Assembly (NCBI GenBank): GCA_018712345.1
Contig: DVHG01000017.1
Location: 1 to 64,000, forward strand
From: Candidatus Onthovicinus excrementipullorum
GTDB lineage: Bacteria; Bacillota; Clostridia; Oscillospirales; Acutalibacteraceae
Direction of reading: 5' to 3'
Length of the DNA: 64,000 bases
The notes beneath the pieces were generated by a model. It had not been told where the DNA came from. It made no database searches and saw only the letters and a program-made list of their open reading frames with translations. Shown here in pieces: positions 54,863 to 62,873 of the stretch. Each line of letters begins with the position of its first letter. The first letter of the stretch is position 1. The translations under genes and the position numbers were made by a program.

Positions 54863-55636
54863 TCAACCCCTCCATTCTATAAACGCAATCTCCGGCGGCA
54901 GGACGGCGGAGGCGAGCATCACGACCCCCATCGCCATAAACATGCTCAGGGGCATGGTAAACGGCTCAAATTTGCGCCATTGGAACTTTTTACAGAGCCA
55001 TTGGAGCAGGAGCATAAAGAGTGTGGAGCTGACCAGAGCGATTATGCTCATCACGCCGGCGCCATCCCCCTGTACCGAGGCATCTCCGCTGCCAAGAATC
55101 GCGCGCCCGATAAAGGCTGAGATCAGTCCGATAAAGGCCGCGGCAGCCATCGTATCGCCCCACTTTGTGTCCTTGGAGACGACCTTGCCGACGCTTTTTT
55201 GGATTTTTTTCAGCAGAAACGGGACGAGGACAAGCGGCAGGATACTGCCGAGTGTCATGACCCAGGCTGCGGCGGAAAAAGCCTCCGGGCTTGTGACCTC
55301 CTGTGTGAGGCCTCCGGTACCGCCCGTGGCCTCAATCGCCGCCTCCGCGGCCGGGACCTCATACTGGATGGCCCCGATGACGCTCAGGCGGATCCACGGC
55401 AGCACGATCCCGAGTGCGCCCGCGAGTGTGAGTACCGTGGCCAGAACAGCGAGCGCCGGAGCGATCGTGAACACTGCGGACGACGTGATGGCCGTGCGGA
55501 GCTTCTCTTTGCTCATGCCGAGCTGGCGGCCACGCCGGTAAGCACGGATCAGGAAAAAGAGCGATTCCGCGATCACAAATGCAACAATGGCCAAGCCGAG
55601 CAGGTACATGAACGTACTGGTTTTAAAATCCCCCAT
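54863..55636 (-). CDS. DUF5058 family membrane protein
   Basis: A 257-residue membrane protein with about six hydrophobic segments. The cytoplasmic RAYRRGRQLGMSKEKLRTAITSS region and following FTIAPALAVL are typical of DUF5058. It may be a transport subunit with the downstream partner; no function is established. The ATG at 55636 is chosen because AGGAGG is 8 nt upstream; the ATG two codons earlier is too close. It follows yfcE on the same strand. Confidence 0.78.
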   Translation of the reverse strand: MGDFKTSTFMYLLGLAIVAFVIAESLFFLIRAYRRGRQLGMSKEKLRTAITSSAVFTIAPALAVLATVLTLAGALGIVLPWIRLSVIGAIQYEVPAAEAAIEATGGTGGLTQEVTSPEAFSAAAWVMTLGSILPLVLVPFLLKKIQKSVGKVVSKDTKWGDTMAAAAFIGLISAFIGRAILGSGDASVQGDGAGVMSIIALVSSTLFMLLLQWLCKKFQWRKFEPFTMPLSMFMAMGVVMLASAVLPPEIAFIEWRG

Positions 55637-55667
55637 AGACATGCCCTCCTATTTCTTTTATCACCGG

Positions 55668-56126
55668 TCACAGCCGGTGCAGCACACAGACGATACCGCC
55701 CGCGGTGATATCGATGATCCCGTAGCTTCCCTCGCGGACCGAGCCGGGATTCATCAAATAGATCCCCTCCTCATAACGTGTAACGGGTGTGTGCGTATGG
55801 CCGTATACTGCAATGTCCGCCCCATTGCTCTTCGCGGCGGAAAGCAGGTGATAATCCGTCCCCTTTACGCCATATGTATGGCCGTGTGCCAGAAAGATCC
55901 GCTTCCCTCCCAGCTCAACCAGCCGCTCGGCCGGTTCCGTGGCGGAAAAGTCGTTATTCCCCCGCACACAGGTAAAAGAAAGCTCCGGGAAATGACTGCG
56001 CACATATTCAATGTCCCGCAGACCGTCCCCCAGAAAGAGCACATCGCGCGCAGACGGCTGCTGCGCGATCGCCCGAAAAAGGCCGGACTCAAATCCGTGC
56101 GAATCGGAAAGCACCAGAATCCTCAT
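55668..56126 (-). CDS. YfcE family metallophosphoesterase
   Basis: A 152-residue calcineurin-like phosphoesterase. The metal-binding motifs are LVLSDSHG (Asp7, His9), FLGDG, RGNND, LAHGHTYG and YGHTHTP. Members act as phosphodiesterases of unknown natural substrate. GGGAG precedes the ATG. It has its own promoter and leads the DUF5058 genes. Confidence 0.92.
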   Translation of the reverse strand: MRILVLSDSHGFESGLFRAIAQQPSARDVLFLGDGLRDIEYVRSHFPELSFTCVRGNNDFSATEPAERLVELGGKRIFLAHGHTYGVKGTDYHLLSAAKSNGADIAVYGHTHTPVTRYEEGIYLMNPGSVREGSYGIIDITAGGIVCVLHRL

Positions 56127-56155
56127 TCATACTTCTCCCATCAGCAGCATATTTA
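56127..56155 (+). promoter_or_regulatory. Candidate sigma-E-type promoter of the small-gene trio
   Basis: TCATACTT (56127-56134) and CATATTTA (56148-56155) with a 13-bp spacer match the mother-cell sigma-E pattern. The start point would be about 20 nt before the ATG at 56185. Confidence 0.4.
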
Positions 56156-56156
56156 T

Positions 56157-56185
56157 ATTATAACCGCACTTTGAGGTGATTTCAA
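56157..56185 (-). promoter_or_regulatory. Promoter of yfcE
   Basis: Minus-strand TTGAAA (plus 56180-56185) and TATAAT (56157-56162) with a 17-bp spacer. Confidence 0.65.
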
Positions 56186-56418
56186 TGCAAAACAGACAAA
56201 ATATTGACCCCCAAAAGGTCTCCGAACTGCTGAAAAAGCTGAAAATCGACCCCGCCTCCTCCGATTCCAAGGCAATGGAGCAGGCTGTTGAAAAAAGCCT
56301 GAGCCCGGAGCAGAGCGCGCTGTTCCACAGCATACTGGCGGACCGTGAAAAAACACAGCAAATTTTGGATTCCCCCCAGGCAAAGAAACTGATGAATCTG
56401 CTCTTTAAGGAGAAATAG
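56185..56418 (+). CDS. Small conserved protein of unknown function, trio member 1
   Basis: A 77-residue polar, helical protein (DPQKVSELLKKLKID; LSPEQSALFHSILADREKTQQIL; AKKLMNLLFKE). There is no signal or membrane segment. The ATG at 56185 follows GAGGTG. It is the first of three small plus-strand genes that end in one terminator. I do not recognise a function. Confidence 0.7.
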   Translation: MQNRQNIDPQKVSELLKKLKIDPASSDSKAMEQAVEKSLSPEQSALFHSILADREKTQQILDSPQAKKLMNLLFKEK

Positions 56419-56420
56419 CA

Positions 56421-56855
56421 ATGGACGATCTCGGCTCCCTGCTCTCCTCCCTGACGCCGGAGGACATCGACATGCTCAAGTCCGCTGCCTCCCAGCTTTT
56501 GGGAGACGGCCAGACGCATCAGGAGGAGAAACAGCCTCCGGCCCAGCCGCCGCACCAGGATAACAGCGCCCCCGACCTCTCCGCCCTGCTGCGCGCGCTC
56601 GGCGCCGCGCCTGCCGCACAGCCAAAACCACCCGCACAGGAGGAGCCGATGATCGATCCAGCGATGATTGCCAACATCGCAAAGATTTTTTCAAGAATGA
56701 ACTCCATTGACGATAAGCGGACACAGTTTATTGCCGCGCTGAAGCCGCTGCTCAATGAATCCCGGCAGAAGAAGGCCGATCAGGCCATTAAAATGCTCAA
56801 GCTGTTTGAACTGCTGCCCATGCTCCGGGAGCAGGGGCTGTTCAATCTTTTCTGA
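56421..56855 (+). CDS. Small conserved protein of unknown function, trio member 2
   Basis: A 144-residue protein. A helical N-terminus (LGSLLSSLTPEDIDMLKSAASQLL) leads to a Pro/Gln-rich linker (about 32-75). A helical C-terminus (IANIAKIFSRMNSIDDKRTQFIAALKPLLN; KMLKLFELLPMLREQGLF) looks amphipathic and may bind a partner or membrane. It starts 2 nt after trio member 1. No known domain is recognised. Confidence 0.7.
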   Translation: MDDLGSLLSSLTPEDIDMLKSAASQLLGDGQTHQEEKQPPAQPPHQDNSAPDLSALLRALGAAPAAQPKPPAQEEPMIDPAMIANIAKIFSRMNSIDDKRTQFIAALKPLLNESRQKKADQAIKMLKLFELLPMLREQGLFNLF

Positions 56856-56872
56856 TTCAGGGCGGTGAAAAC

Positions 56873-57292
56873 ATGGCCAATGAATTTCAGGGATATTCCA
56901 ACATGATGAATATGCAGGAGCGCGCCGCAGAGCGAGTCCGCCGCATGCAGATGATGGAGGAGGACGCCGCCCGCCGCGCCAACGAGGAGCTGTCCGGCCA
57001 TAAGGAGAGGCAGCAGGCACAGCGCAAACCGCCGCCTCCGGCTGGAAAATCCCCTGGACAGGAGGGGCAGAACACGCGCCATATCCCGATGCCCGTCGAT
57101 TATCTGCATCCGGGCGGAAACACGCCGGAATCATCCGGACACGTGAGGCCTGCGGAACGTCCGTCCAGCTCACCCGGCACCCTGCTCGGGGGGGATCAGG
57201 ACAGCGCCATGCTCCTCGCCCTGATTCTGCTGCTCTCCAGGGAGACCTCCGACCCGGCACTGATTCTGGCACTGATGTACATCATGATCTGA
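56873..57292 (+). CDS. Small protein with C-terminal hydrophobic segment, trio member 3
   Basis: A 139-residue protein. A charged, Met/Arg/Glu-rich N-terminal helix (about 10-45) and a long Pro/Gly-rich disordered middle (50-105) precede a strongly hydrophobic C-terminus (MLLALILLLSRETSDPALILALMYIMI), which may sit in or on a membrane. It follows trio member 2 by 17 nt. Its stop is followed at once by a terminator. The function is unknown. Confidence 0.7.
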   Translation: MANEFQGYSNMMNMQERAAERVRRMQMMEEDAARRANEELSGHKERQQAQRKPPPPAGKSPGQEGQNTRHIPMPVDYLHPGGNTPESSGHVRPAERPSSSPGTLLGGDQDSAMLLALILLLSRETSDPALILALMYIMI

Positions 57293-57319
57293 GGGACGGC
57301 TGTTGGCCGTCCCTTTCTT
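57292..57319 (+). terminator. Terminator of the small-gene trio
   Basis: Perfect 9-bp stem (57292-57300 with 57306-57314), 5-nt loop, then TTCTTG; it overlaps the trio member 3 stop codon. Confidence 0.7.
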
Positions 57320-57346
57320 GACACCGGGGCGGATCAAGTGTATCAT
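57318..57346 (+). promoter_or_regulatory. Promoter of the TSCPD-GNAT pair
   Basis: TTGACA (57318-57323) and TATCAT (57341-57346) with a 17-bp spacer, 30 nt before the ATG at 57376. Confidence 0.65.
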
Positions 57347-57375
57347 AGAGCAGAATTGAATTTGAGGTGATAAAC

Positions 57376-57636
57376 ATGATATACGAATACAGGCCGCACG
57401 GCACCTGCTCCCAGAGAATTACGATAGAGCTGGACGGAAACACTATCAAACAGGTCCGCTTTACCGGTGGCTGCCCGGGAAACACGTCCGGGATTTCACG
57501 GCTCGTGGCCGGAATGGACGCAAATCAGGTGATTCAATCCCTCCGCGGGACGCGCTGCGGCCACAAACCGACCTCCTGCCCGGATCAGCTCGCGCTGGCG
57601 CTGGAGGAGGCTCTTCGGGAGGAGACACATGGATAA
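57376..57636 (+). CDS. TIGR03905 family TSCPD domain protein
   Basis: An 86-residue protein with the TSCPD domain also found at the C-terminus of class II ribonucleotide reductases. Cysteines at GTCSQ (about 10-12), GGCPGNT, TRCGHK and TSCPDQ are conserved and may bind zinc. The function is unknown. The ATG at 57376 has GAGGTG upstream. It overlaps the next gene by 8 nt. Confidence 0.88.
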   Translation: MIYEYRPHGTCSQRITIELDGNTIKQVRFTGGCPGNTSGISRLVAGMDANQVIQSLRGTRCGHKPTSCPDQLALALEEALREETHG

Positions 57637-58195
57637 GCCCGTGATCCGCCCCTGCCGCCCGTCCGACCAGGGGGCTATCCGGGATATCTGCATCCGCACT
57701 GCTACCATCCCGGTACGGACGCAAACCGATTGCCTGTATCTGTGGACCATGTACTGTGACTGCTATACGGAGCAGTTTTCGGAATACTGCTTTGTCGCCG
57801 CCGACGCACAGGACAGGCCCGTCGGCTATATCCTGTGCGCCCCTGATTATAAGGCTTATCACACGGTTTTTGTCCGGGAATATTTGCCCCGCCTGCGGCG
57901 GAGCTCCATCCTGCGGTACATTGCCGCCGCGGGTGAGGTCCGCTTCCTGCGCCCCTTTGCACGGCAGGGTTATCCCGCCCACATGCACATTGATATTCTG
58001 GAGGAATACCAGCGCATGGGGATCGGGACCCGGCTCTTTGGGGAGCTGAAGGATCGGCTGCGCGCGGATGGCATCTACGGCCTGTGTCTGGGTGTTGGCT
58101 CCGGGAATGAGAAAGGGATCGCCTTTTATCAAAAGCAGGGGTTCTGTGATCTGCGCCGTATGCCGGGCTCCATTGTGATGGGAATCCGCCCGTAA
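57629..58195 (+). CDS. GNAT family N-acetyltransferase
   Basis: A 188-residue acetyltransferase. The acetyl-CoA loop is seen at YQRMGIGTRLFGELKDRL, followed by GLCLGVGSGNEKGIAFYQKQGF. The N-terminal IRPCRPSDQGAIRDIC is typical. The length and layout resemble O-GlcNAcase-associated or small-molecule acetyltransferases; the substrate is unknown. It overlaps the TSCPD gene by 8 nt and is followed by a terminator. Confidence 0.88.
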   Translation: MDKPVIRPCRPSDQGAIRDICIRTATIPVRTQTDCLYLWTMYCDCYTEQFSEYCFVAADAQDRPVGYILCAPDYKAYHTVFVREYLPRLRRSSILRYIAAAGEVRFLRPFARQGYPAHMHIDILEEYQRMGIGTRLFGELKDRLRADGIYGLCLGVGSGNEKGIAFYQKQGFCDLRRMPGSIVMGIRP

Positions 58196-58220
58196 CAAAA
58201 ACATGATCAGTACAATGATA

Positions 58221-58250
58221 AAAGAGACCGGGAGACCGGTCTCTTTCTAT
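58221..58250 (+). terminator. Terminator of the TSCPD-GNAT pair
   Basis: Perfect 11-bp stem (58221-58231 with 58236-58246) with a 4-nt loop; the stem ends in TTT followed by CTAT. The A run on the other side may also serve the minus-strand phosphohexomutase gene. Confidence 0.75.
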
Positions 58251-58309
58251 ATGCCGCAAGCTGTCTCTACAAAACATACCTGCCCGGCATTTTTATATTT
58301 CCGTCCAAT

Positions 58310-59839
58310 TTATTTTTCCGCAAAGCGCTTCAGCGGTGTAAAATCAATCTCCTCAGACGGCCCAATGACATTCAGAAGCATCTGGGCGATCTTCCGGCAG
58401 CCACCGGATCGGTTGCTCTCAATATTGATCGGAATGACCGGGTCATGGACGCTCAGGCGGACCAGGAACCAGCCGTCCCCGTCTTCCGGACCGAAAGAAA
58501 CGCGAATTCCCTCGTGATTGTCCGGGGCAATGTGATATCGGTCATCCTTTTCACAGCCGGCGGTAATCTGCGCGATCAGGCGGTTTCCGGCCGCGCGGAA
58601 ATCCTCCGCCGTGATATTCAGGCGAATCTCTTGACACTCAGCCGGTTCTTTCAATGTGGCAATCAGATCGTCCAGACTTTTCCCCTCGCGCCCGAGCTGG
58701 GCCAGCTTGACGATCAATTTTGTCACCAGGTAGGCTCCGTCGTCCAGGAAATAGTTCTCTCGCAGTGCCGCATGGCCCGAGGTCTCCATCGCCAGCGGAC
58801 AATCGATCCCCTCCAGATTCAGGCGGATGGCCTCATTAATTACGTTCCGGTAGCCGCGCTTAAAGCGGTGGTGGACACCGCCGAGATCGTGCTCGATAAA
58901 TTTCTTCAGCCCGTCGGAAGTGGTGGAGTCGGTCACGATTGTAGCACCCCGAACCCCTTCCGTCGCGATGCGGGATGCGAGCGCAATGAAACGGTTCTTG
59001 TTGATCTCGTTGCCCTGCGCGTCGACACATGCGGCCCGATCCACATCCGTATCAAAAATGACGCCGAAGTCCGCGTGGTTCTCCGTGACGGCACGGCTGA
59101 TGCTCGCCATAGCCTGTGCGTTCTCCGGATTTGGAACATGGTTCGGGAACATTCCGTCCGGCTCCAGAAAAACGCTTCCGCTGATATCCGCCCCGAGCGG
59201 AAGCAGGACCTTCTCCGCGTAGAAACCGCCGACGCCGTTGCCCGCATCCACCACAATGTGGAAGCCGCGGAGCGGACGCTGGAAGTCCGTTGCGTTTACC
59301 CCTTCACAAATCATCCGGCGCAGGCGTTCACAGTAATCATTCATATAGGAAACTGTCTCCACACTGCCGGGCGCCGCGGGATGGAGTGTCTCCCCCTGCA
59401 CGGCAAAATCGAGGAGGCAGTCGATATCCGTGCCGTCCAATCCACCCTTGCGGGTAAAAAATTTAAGTCCGTTCCGATAATAGGGGTGGTGGCTTGCCGT
59501 GATCTGCACAGCGCCGTCACATCCGAGATCCACTGTAGTCATAAACATAGCAGGGGTCGAGGAGAGGCCACAGTCGAGCACGATCATGCCCGCAGCCTCC
59601 AGCGTCTCAACAACGATTGCACGAATATGTTCGGAGGTGATCCGCGAATCATGCCCAACGGAGACGCGCAGCGGCCCAACCGCCTTTTCCGCTCCGCGCG
59701 CCAGCCAGACGGCAAAGCCCGCTGTGATCCTGCGGACCGCCTCATCCGTCAGTGTGAGCGGATAATCCGCAAGGCCGTCCACGGCGACACCGCGGATATC
59801 CGTGCCGCTCTTGAGCTGTCTGAGTTCATTTTCTGTCAT
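58310..59839 (-). CDS. Phosphomannomutase/phosphoglucomutase family protein
   Basis: A 509-residue alpha-D-phosphohexomutase. The phosphoserine motif is ITASHHPYY with Ser116, the metal loop FDTDVDRAA, the sugar loop AMETSGHAA and the C-terminal phosphate loop near EGIRVSF. It is distinct from GlmM and longer; mannose-1-phosphate or glucose-1-phosphate formation is likely, but the exact sugar is not clear. AGGAGG precedes the ATG. Confidence 0.88.
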   Translation of the reverse strand: MTENELRQLKSGTDIRGVAVDGLADYPLTLTDEAVRRITAGFAVWLARGAEKAVGPLRVSVGHDSRITSEHIRAIVVETLEAAGMIVLDCGLSSTPAMFMTTVDLGCDGAVQITASHHPYYRNGLKFFTRKGGLDGTDIDCLLDFAVQGETLHPAAPGSVETVSYMNDYCERLRRMICEGVNATDFQRPLRGFHIVVDAGNGVGGFYAEKVLLPLGADISGSVFLEPDGMFPNHVPNPENAQAMASISRAVTENHADFGVIFDTDVDRAACVDAQGNEINKNRFIALASRIATEGVRGATIVTDSTTSDGLKKFIEHDLGGVHHRFKRGYRNVINEAIRLNLEGIDCPLAMETSGHAALRENYFLDDGAYLVTKLIVKLAQLGREGKSLDDLIATLKEPAECQEIRLNITAEDFRAAGNRLIAQITAGCEKDDRYHIAPDNHEGIRVSFGPEDGDGWFLVRLSVHDPVIPINIESNRSGGCRKIAQMLLNVIGPSEEIDFTPLKRFAEK

Positions 59840-59860
59840 AATACCCCTCCTGAAATCTGC

Positions 59861-60556
59861 TTATTCCTCCCGTTCCACCCGCGTCTGCGCATCGAGCAGA
59901 AAACGATACATTCCCTCAATACTGTGGTACGCACGCTTGAGCTCTTCAATGATTGCACCGGACCGGAGCACGTCAAAATCCGAGCCGTGGTGGATTAAGA
60001 CAATATCCTTCAAATTATAATAAGGCTTGAGTGATTGAGGGATCTCCCCTTCCTTTTCACGGCGGTAGCATGTCCCCTCAAACAGAAAGCCCGCCCGCAG
60101 CGCCTTTTTGGCCTCGCGCTCAAACACCTTTGGCCGGTAGGCCATCTCCTTGCGGTAGGCCTCCATCAGCGCCGGCGTCGTATGATAATACCCGAGCCCG
60201 TATGAATACTCCTCCTGCGTGACCTCAAACCAGAAGCAGGGCGCATGCGGGAAAGAGACCTTCGGGCGGGAAAACACCGTCCAGACATTGGCGCGGTACA
60301 GGCTCTTATCCCTTGTAAAGCGTGTATCGCGGCGGATCCGTGACACCATGCGGACCGGATTGAGATTCATCAGCGGGTCAAGCGCCTCCATCTGCGGGGC
60401 GAGTGCCTGGGAAATCTGCCGCATGGGGCGGATCGCCAGCTCATTGAGCGCCTGCTTATGTTCCTCATAAAATACTTTACTGTTTTGAAAGCGATTCTCC
60501 GCAAGAAGCATCAGCGCCTGCGGGGTAAACCCGTCAAAATGATCCAACTCACCCAT
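59861..60556 (-). CDS. DUF2461 family protein
   Basis: A 231-residue protein of the DUF2461 family. The markers FDGFTPQALMLLAENRFQNSK-like start (NRFQNSKVFYEEHK), RIRRDTRFTRDKSLYR and a C-terminal WYNL-like YYNLKDI are seen. The function is unknown. It follows the PLP-enzyme gene by 10 nt on the same strand. Confidence 0.85.
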   Translation of the reverse strand: MGELDHFDGFTPQALMLLAENRFQNSKVFYEEHKQALNELAIRPMRQISQALAPQMEALDPLMNLNPVRMVSRIRRDTRFTRDKSLYRANVWTVFSRPKVSFPHAPCFWFEVTQEEYSYGLGYYHTTPALMEAYRKEMAYRPKVFEREAKKALRAGFLFEGTCYRREKEGEIPQSLKPYYNLKDIVLIHHGSDFDVLRSGAIIEELKRAYHSIEGMYRFLLDAQTRVEREE

Positions 60557-60566
60557 TTTCTCACCC

Positions 60567-61841
60567 TTATTTCAGCAGTTCGCGGTTTTCCATCTCCTGT
60601 GCGGCGAGCATGACGCCGACCTTTGCAGAGTGAAAATTCAGCCCCCCCTGCATCCATGCCGCATACGGCTCCCGCAGCGGGGCATCGGCAGACAGCTCGA
60701 TCGATGCACCGAGCGTAAACGCACCGGCGGACATGATGACCTGACTGTCATACCCAGGCATATCCCACGGCTCCGGTGAGACGAAGGAATCCACGGGCGC
60801 CCCCTTCTGCATCCCCTGGCAGAATGCAATCAGAGATTCCGGATTCTCCAAAAGGACTGATTGTATTATATCATATCTCTCATCCTGATAGCAAGGCGTA
60901 ACTCCATAGCCAAAGCGCTCAAAGAGCGCGGCGGTGAACACAGCTGCCTTCAGAGCCTCCCCCGTCACATGCGGCGCGTGAAACAGCCCCATGAACAGCG
61001 AGCGGTTGAGGTTGAGTGTAGCGCCGACCTCCTTCCCGAGACCGGGCGTTGTCATGCGCTGGGCGCACAGCTCAATCAGGTCGTGCCGGCCGGCAATGTA
61101 TCCGCCCGTGGGCGCGATGCCGCCGCCGGGATTCTTGATGAGGGACCCCGCGATCAGATCGGCCCCGCACTGAGTCGGCTCCTGCTCACAGACAAATTCC
61201 CCATAGCAGTTGTCGACCATGACGACGGCGTCAGAGCAGCGGTGCACGATAGCGGCGATCTGCCCGATCTCCTGCGGAGAGAGACTTGGACGCAGGGAAT
61301 AGCCGCGGGAACGCTGGATATACACCATCCTGACCGTCGGGTCCGCACGCAGGGCGGCCTCCACGGCGGGCAGATCCACCCTGCCCCGCCCGTCCAGATC
61401 CACCTGTGCATACCGAATCCCGAAATCCTTTAGTGATCCGTTCCCCGCTTTACCCGTAATGCCGATGACAGGGCGGATCGTGTCATAGGGGGCACCGGTG
61501 ACACAGAGCATCGTATCCCCCGGGCGCAGGATCCCAAACAGGGCAACGGCCAGCGTGTGCGTGCCGCAGGTGAAATTGTGGCGGATCAGCGCATCCTCTG
61601 TCCCGAAGACCTGAGAGAGCACCTGGTCCAGTGTCTCCCGTCCGCGATCACCATATCCGTAGCCGGTTGAGGCTGTAAAGTGGCTTTCGCTGACACCATT
61701 ATCAATAAAAGCGGCCAGCATTTTCTGCTGATTATATTCCGTAACGCGGTCAATCTCACGAAAACGGTCTGCGCACAGGCGCAGAGCCTCCTCCGACTTC
61801 TCCCGAATCCGACCGCTGATTTCAAAAAAGCTCTCACTCAT
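60567..61841 (-). CDS. Methionine gamma-lyase-family PLP protein (aluminium-resistance type)
   Basis: A 424-residue fold-type I PLP protein of the PF06838 family (named Met_gamma_lyase; formerly aluminium resistance protein). FTASTGYGYGDRGRE (55-69), VDNCYGEF (about 209-216) and the likely PLP lysine Lys236 in GSLIKNPGGG are present. The real reaction in this subfamily is not settled; carbon-sulfur lyase activity is inferred from the fold. It lies 3 nt after an M42 gene in a minus-strand operon. Confidence 0.85.
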   Translation of the reverse strand: MSESFFEISGRIREKSEEALRLCADRFREIDRVTEYNQQKMLAAFIDNGVSESHFTASTGYGYGDRGRETLDQVLSQVFGTEDALIRHNFTCGTHTLAVALFGILRPGDTMLCVTGAPYDTIRPVIGITGKAGNGSLKDFGIRYAQVDLDGRGRVDLPAVEAALRADPTVRMVYIQRSRGYSLRPSLSPQEIGQIAAIVHRCSDAVVMVDNCYGEFVCEQEPTQCGADLIAGSLIKNPGGGIAPTGGYIAGRHDLIELCAQRMTTPGLGKEVGATLNLNRSLFMGLFHAPHVTGEALKAAVFTAALFERFGYGVTPCYQDERYDIIQSVLLENPESLIAFCQGMQKGAPVDSFVSPEPWDMPGYDSQVIMSAGAFTLGASIELSADAPLREPYAAWMQGGLNFHSAKVGVMLAAQEMENRELLK

Positions 61842-61844
61842 GAA

Positions 61845-62873
61845 TTATATCTCTTTCCTCCCACAGATTTCCTCTGCCAATTTTCCCGTCAGATTGGCGA
61901 CGGCCTGCGCATCCGATTCCCGGACTGTCACACCAGGAGAGTGCAGATAACGGCACGGGGCCGACACTGCGATACACCGCACGCCGTCGCGGATGCCGTG
62001 CACGGAGCCGGCGTCGTTCCCGCCCGCAACCTTCGTCTTGGTCTGGATCGGGATGTGCGCACGCTCCGCGACTGTGGAGGCCAGCTCATAGAGCGCATGG
62101 TCGTAGATCGTACCACGGTCCATAAAGGGGACCACCGCCCCTTTCCCCTGTTCGCAGACCCTGTCGCGCTCCGTGACGCCGATCACGTCAGCAGCGGTCG
62201 TAGTCTCCACAATAATGGCAAACTCCGGGTTTAGCGCATAGGCAGCCGTACGCGCGCCGCGTGCGCCGACCTCCTCCTGAACGGTAAAGGCAAAATCCAT
62301 ATCATACGGCAGTTCACGCCGCAGCATATCCAGCAGCACGGCACATCCGAGCCGGTCATCGATCGCCTTGCTCTCAATCACCTGCGAACCGAGTGTCCGC
62401 GTTCCCGTCCGGAAGGTAACACAGTCCCCAAGGCGGACAAACTGTTCCGCTTCCTCCGCATTCTGGGCACCAATATCGATATACAGATCGTCTATATCCG
62501 GAATCTTTTTACGCTCCTCCTGCTTCGTCAGGTGTACCGGCTTGATCCCGATGACGCCGGGCAGCCTTTTCGCACCAACAAATGTCTGCCGTGCGATGAG
62601 GACGCGCGCATCAATCCCTCCGACGCAGGCGAAGCCCAGCAGGCCGTCCGATGAGATATGGTTGACAATCAGTCCCACCTCATCCATATGGGCACACAAC
62701 ATCAGGCGATGTGCGGGACGCGCCCTGCCGTGTTTGTGTACCAGGAGATTGCCCAGCGCGTCACAGTGGGCCTCACAGTCCTGCGGAAGCTGTTCCATGA
62801 TATAGGCTCGGATCTCCCCTTCACGGCCGGAGATTCCAGGCAGCGCACAAAGTGCACTCAGGTGTTCAAGCAT
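61845..62873 (-). CDS. M42 family metallopeptidase, first copy
   Basis: A 342-residue glutamyl aminopeptidase/cellulase-M type protein. Metal ligands and catalytic residues are seen in LCAHMDEVG (His, Asp), SKAIDDRLGC (bridging Asp), VQEEVGARG (catalytic Glu), IVETTTAADV and CRYLHSPGV (final His). Such enzymes form large complexes that trim peptides. It overlaps the second M42 stop by 8 nt. Confidence 0.92.
   Translation of the reverse strand: MLEHLSALCALPGISGREGEIRAYIMEQLPQDCEAHCDALGNLLVHKHGRARPAHRLMLCAHMDEVGLIVNHISSDGLLGFACVGGIDARVLIARQTFVGAKRLPGVIGIKPVHLTKQEERKKIPDIDDLYIDIGAQNAEEAEQFVRLGDCVTFRTGTRTLGSQVIESKAIDDRLGCAVLLDMLRRELPYDMDFAFTVQEEVGARGARTAAYALNPEFAIIVETTTAADVIGVTERDRVCEQGKGAVVPFMDRGTIYDHALYELASTVAERAHIPIQTKTKVAGGNDAGSVHGIRDGVRCIAVSAPCRYLHSPGVTVRESDAQAVANLTGKLAEEICGRKEI

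Noticed and set aside
58445..59998. A 517-codon open frame on the plus strand opposite the phosphohexomutase gene
   Set aside because: Shadow of a clear phosphohexomutase; the GC-rich third positions leave the antisense frame open.
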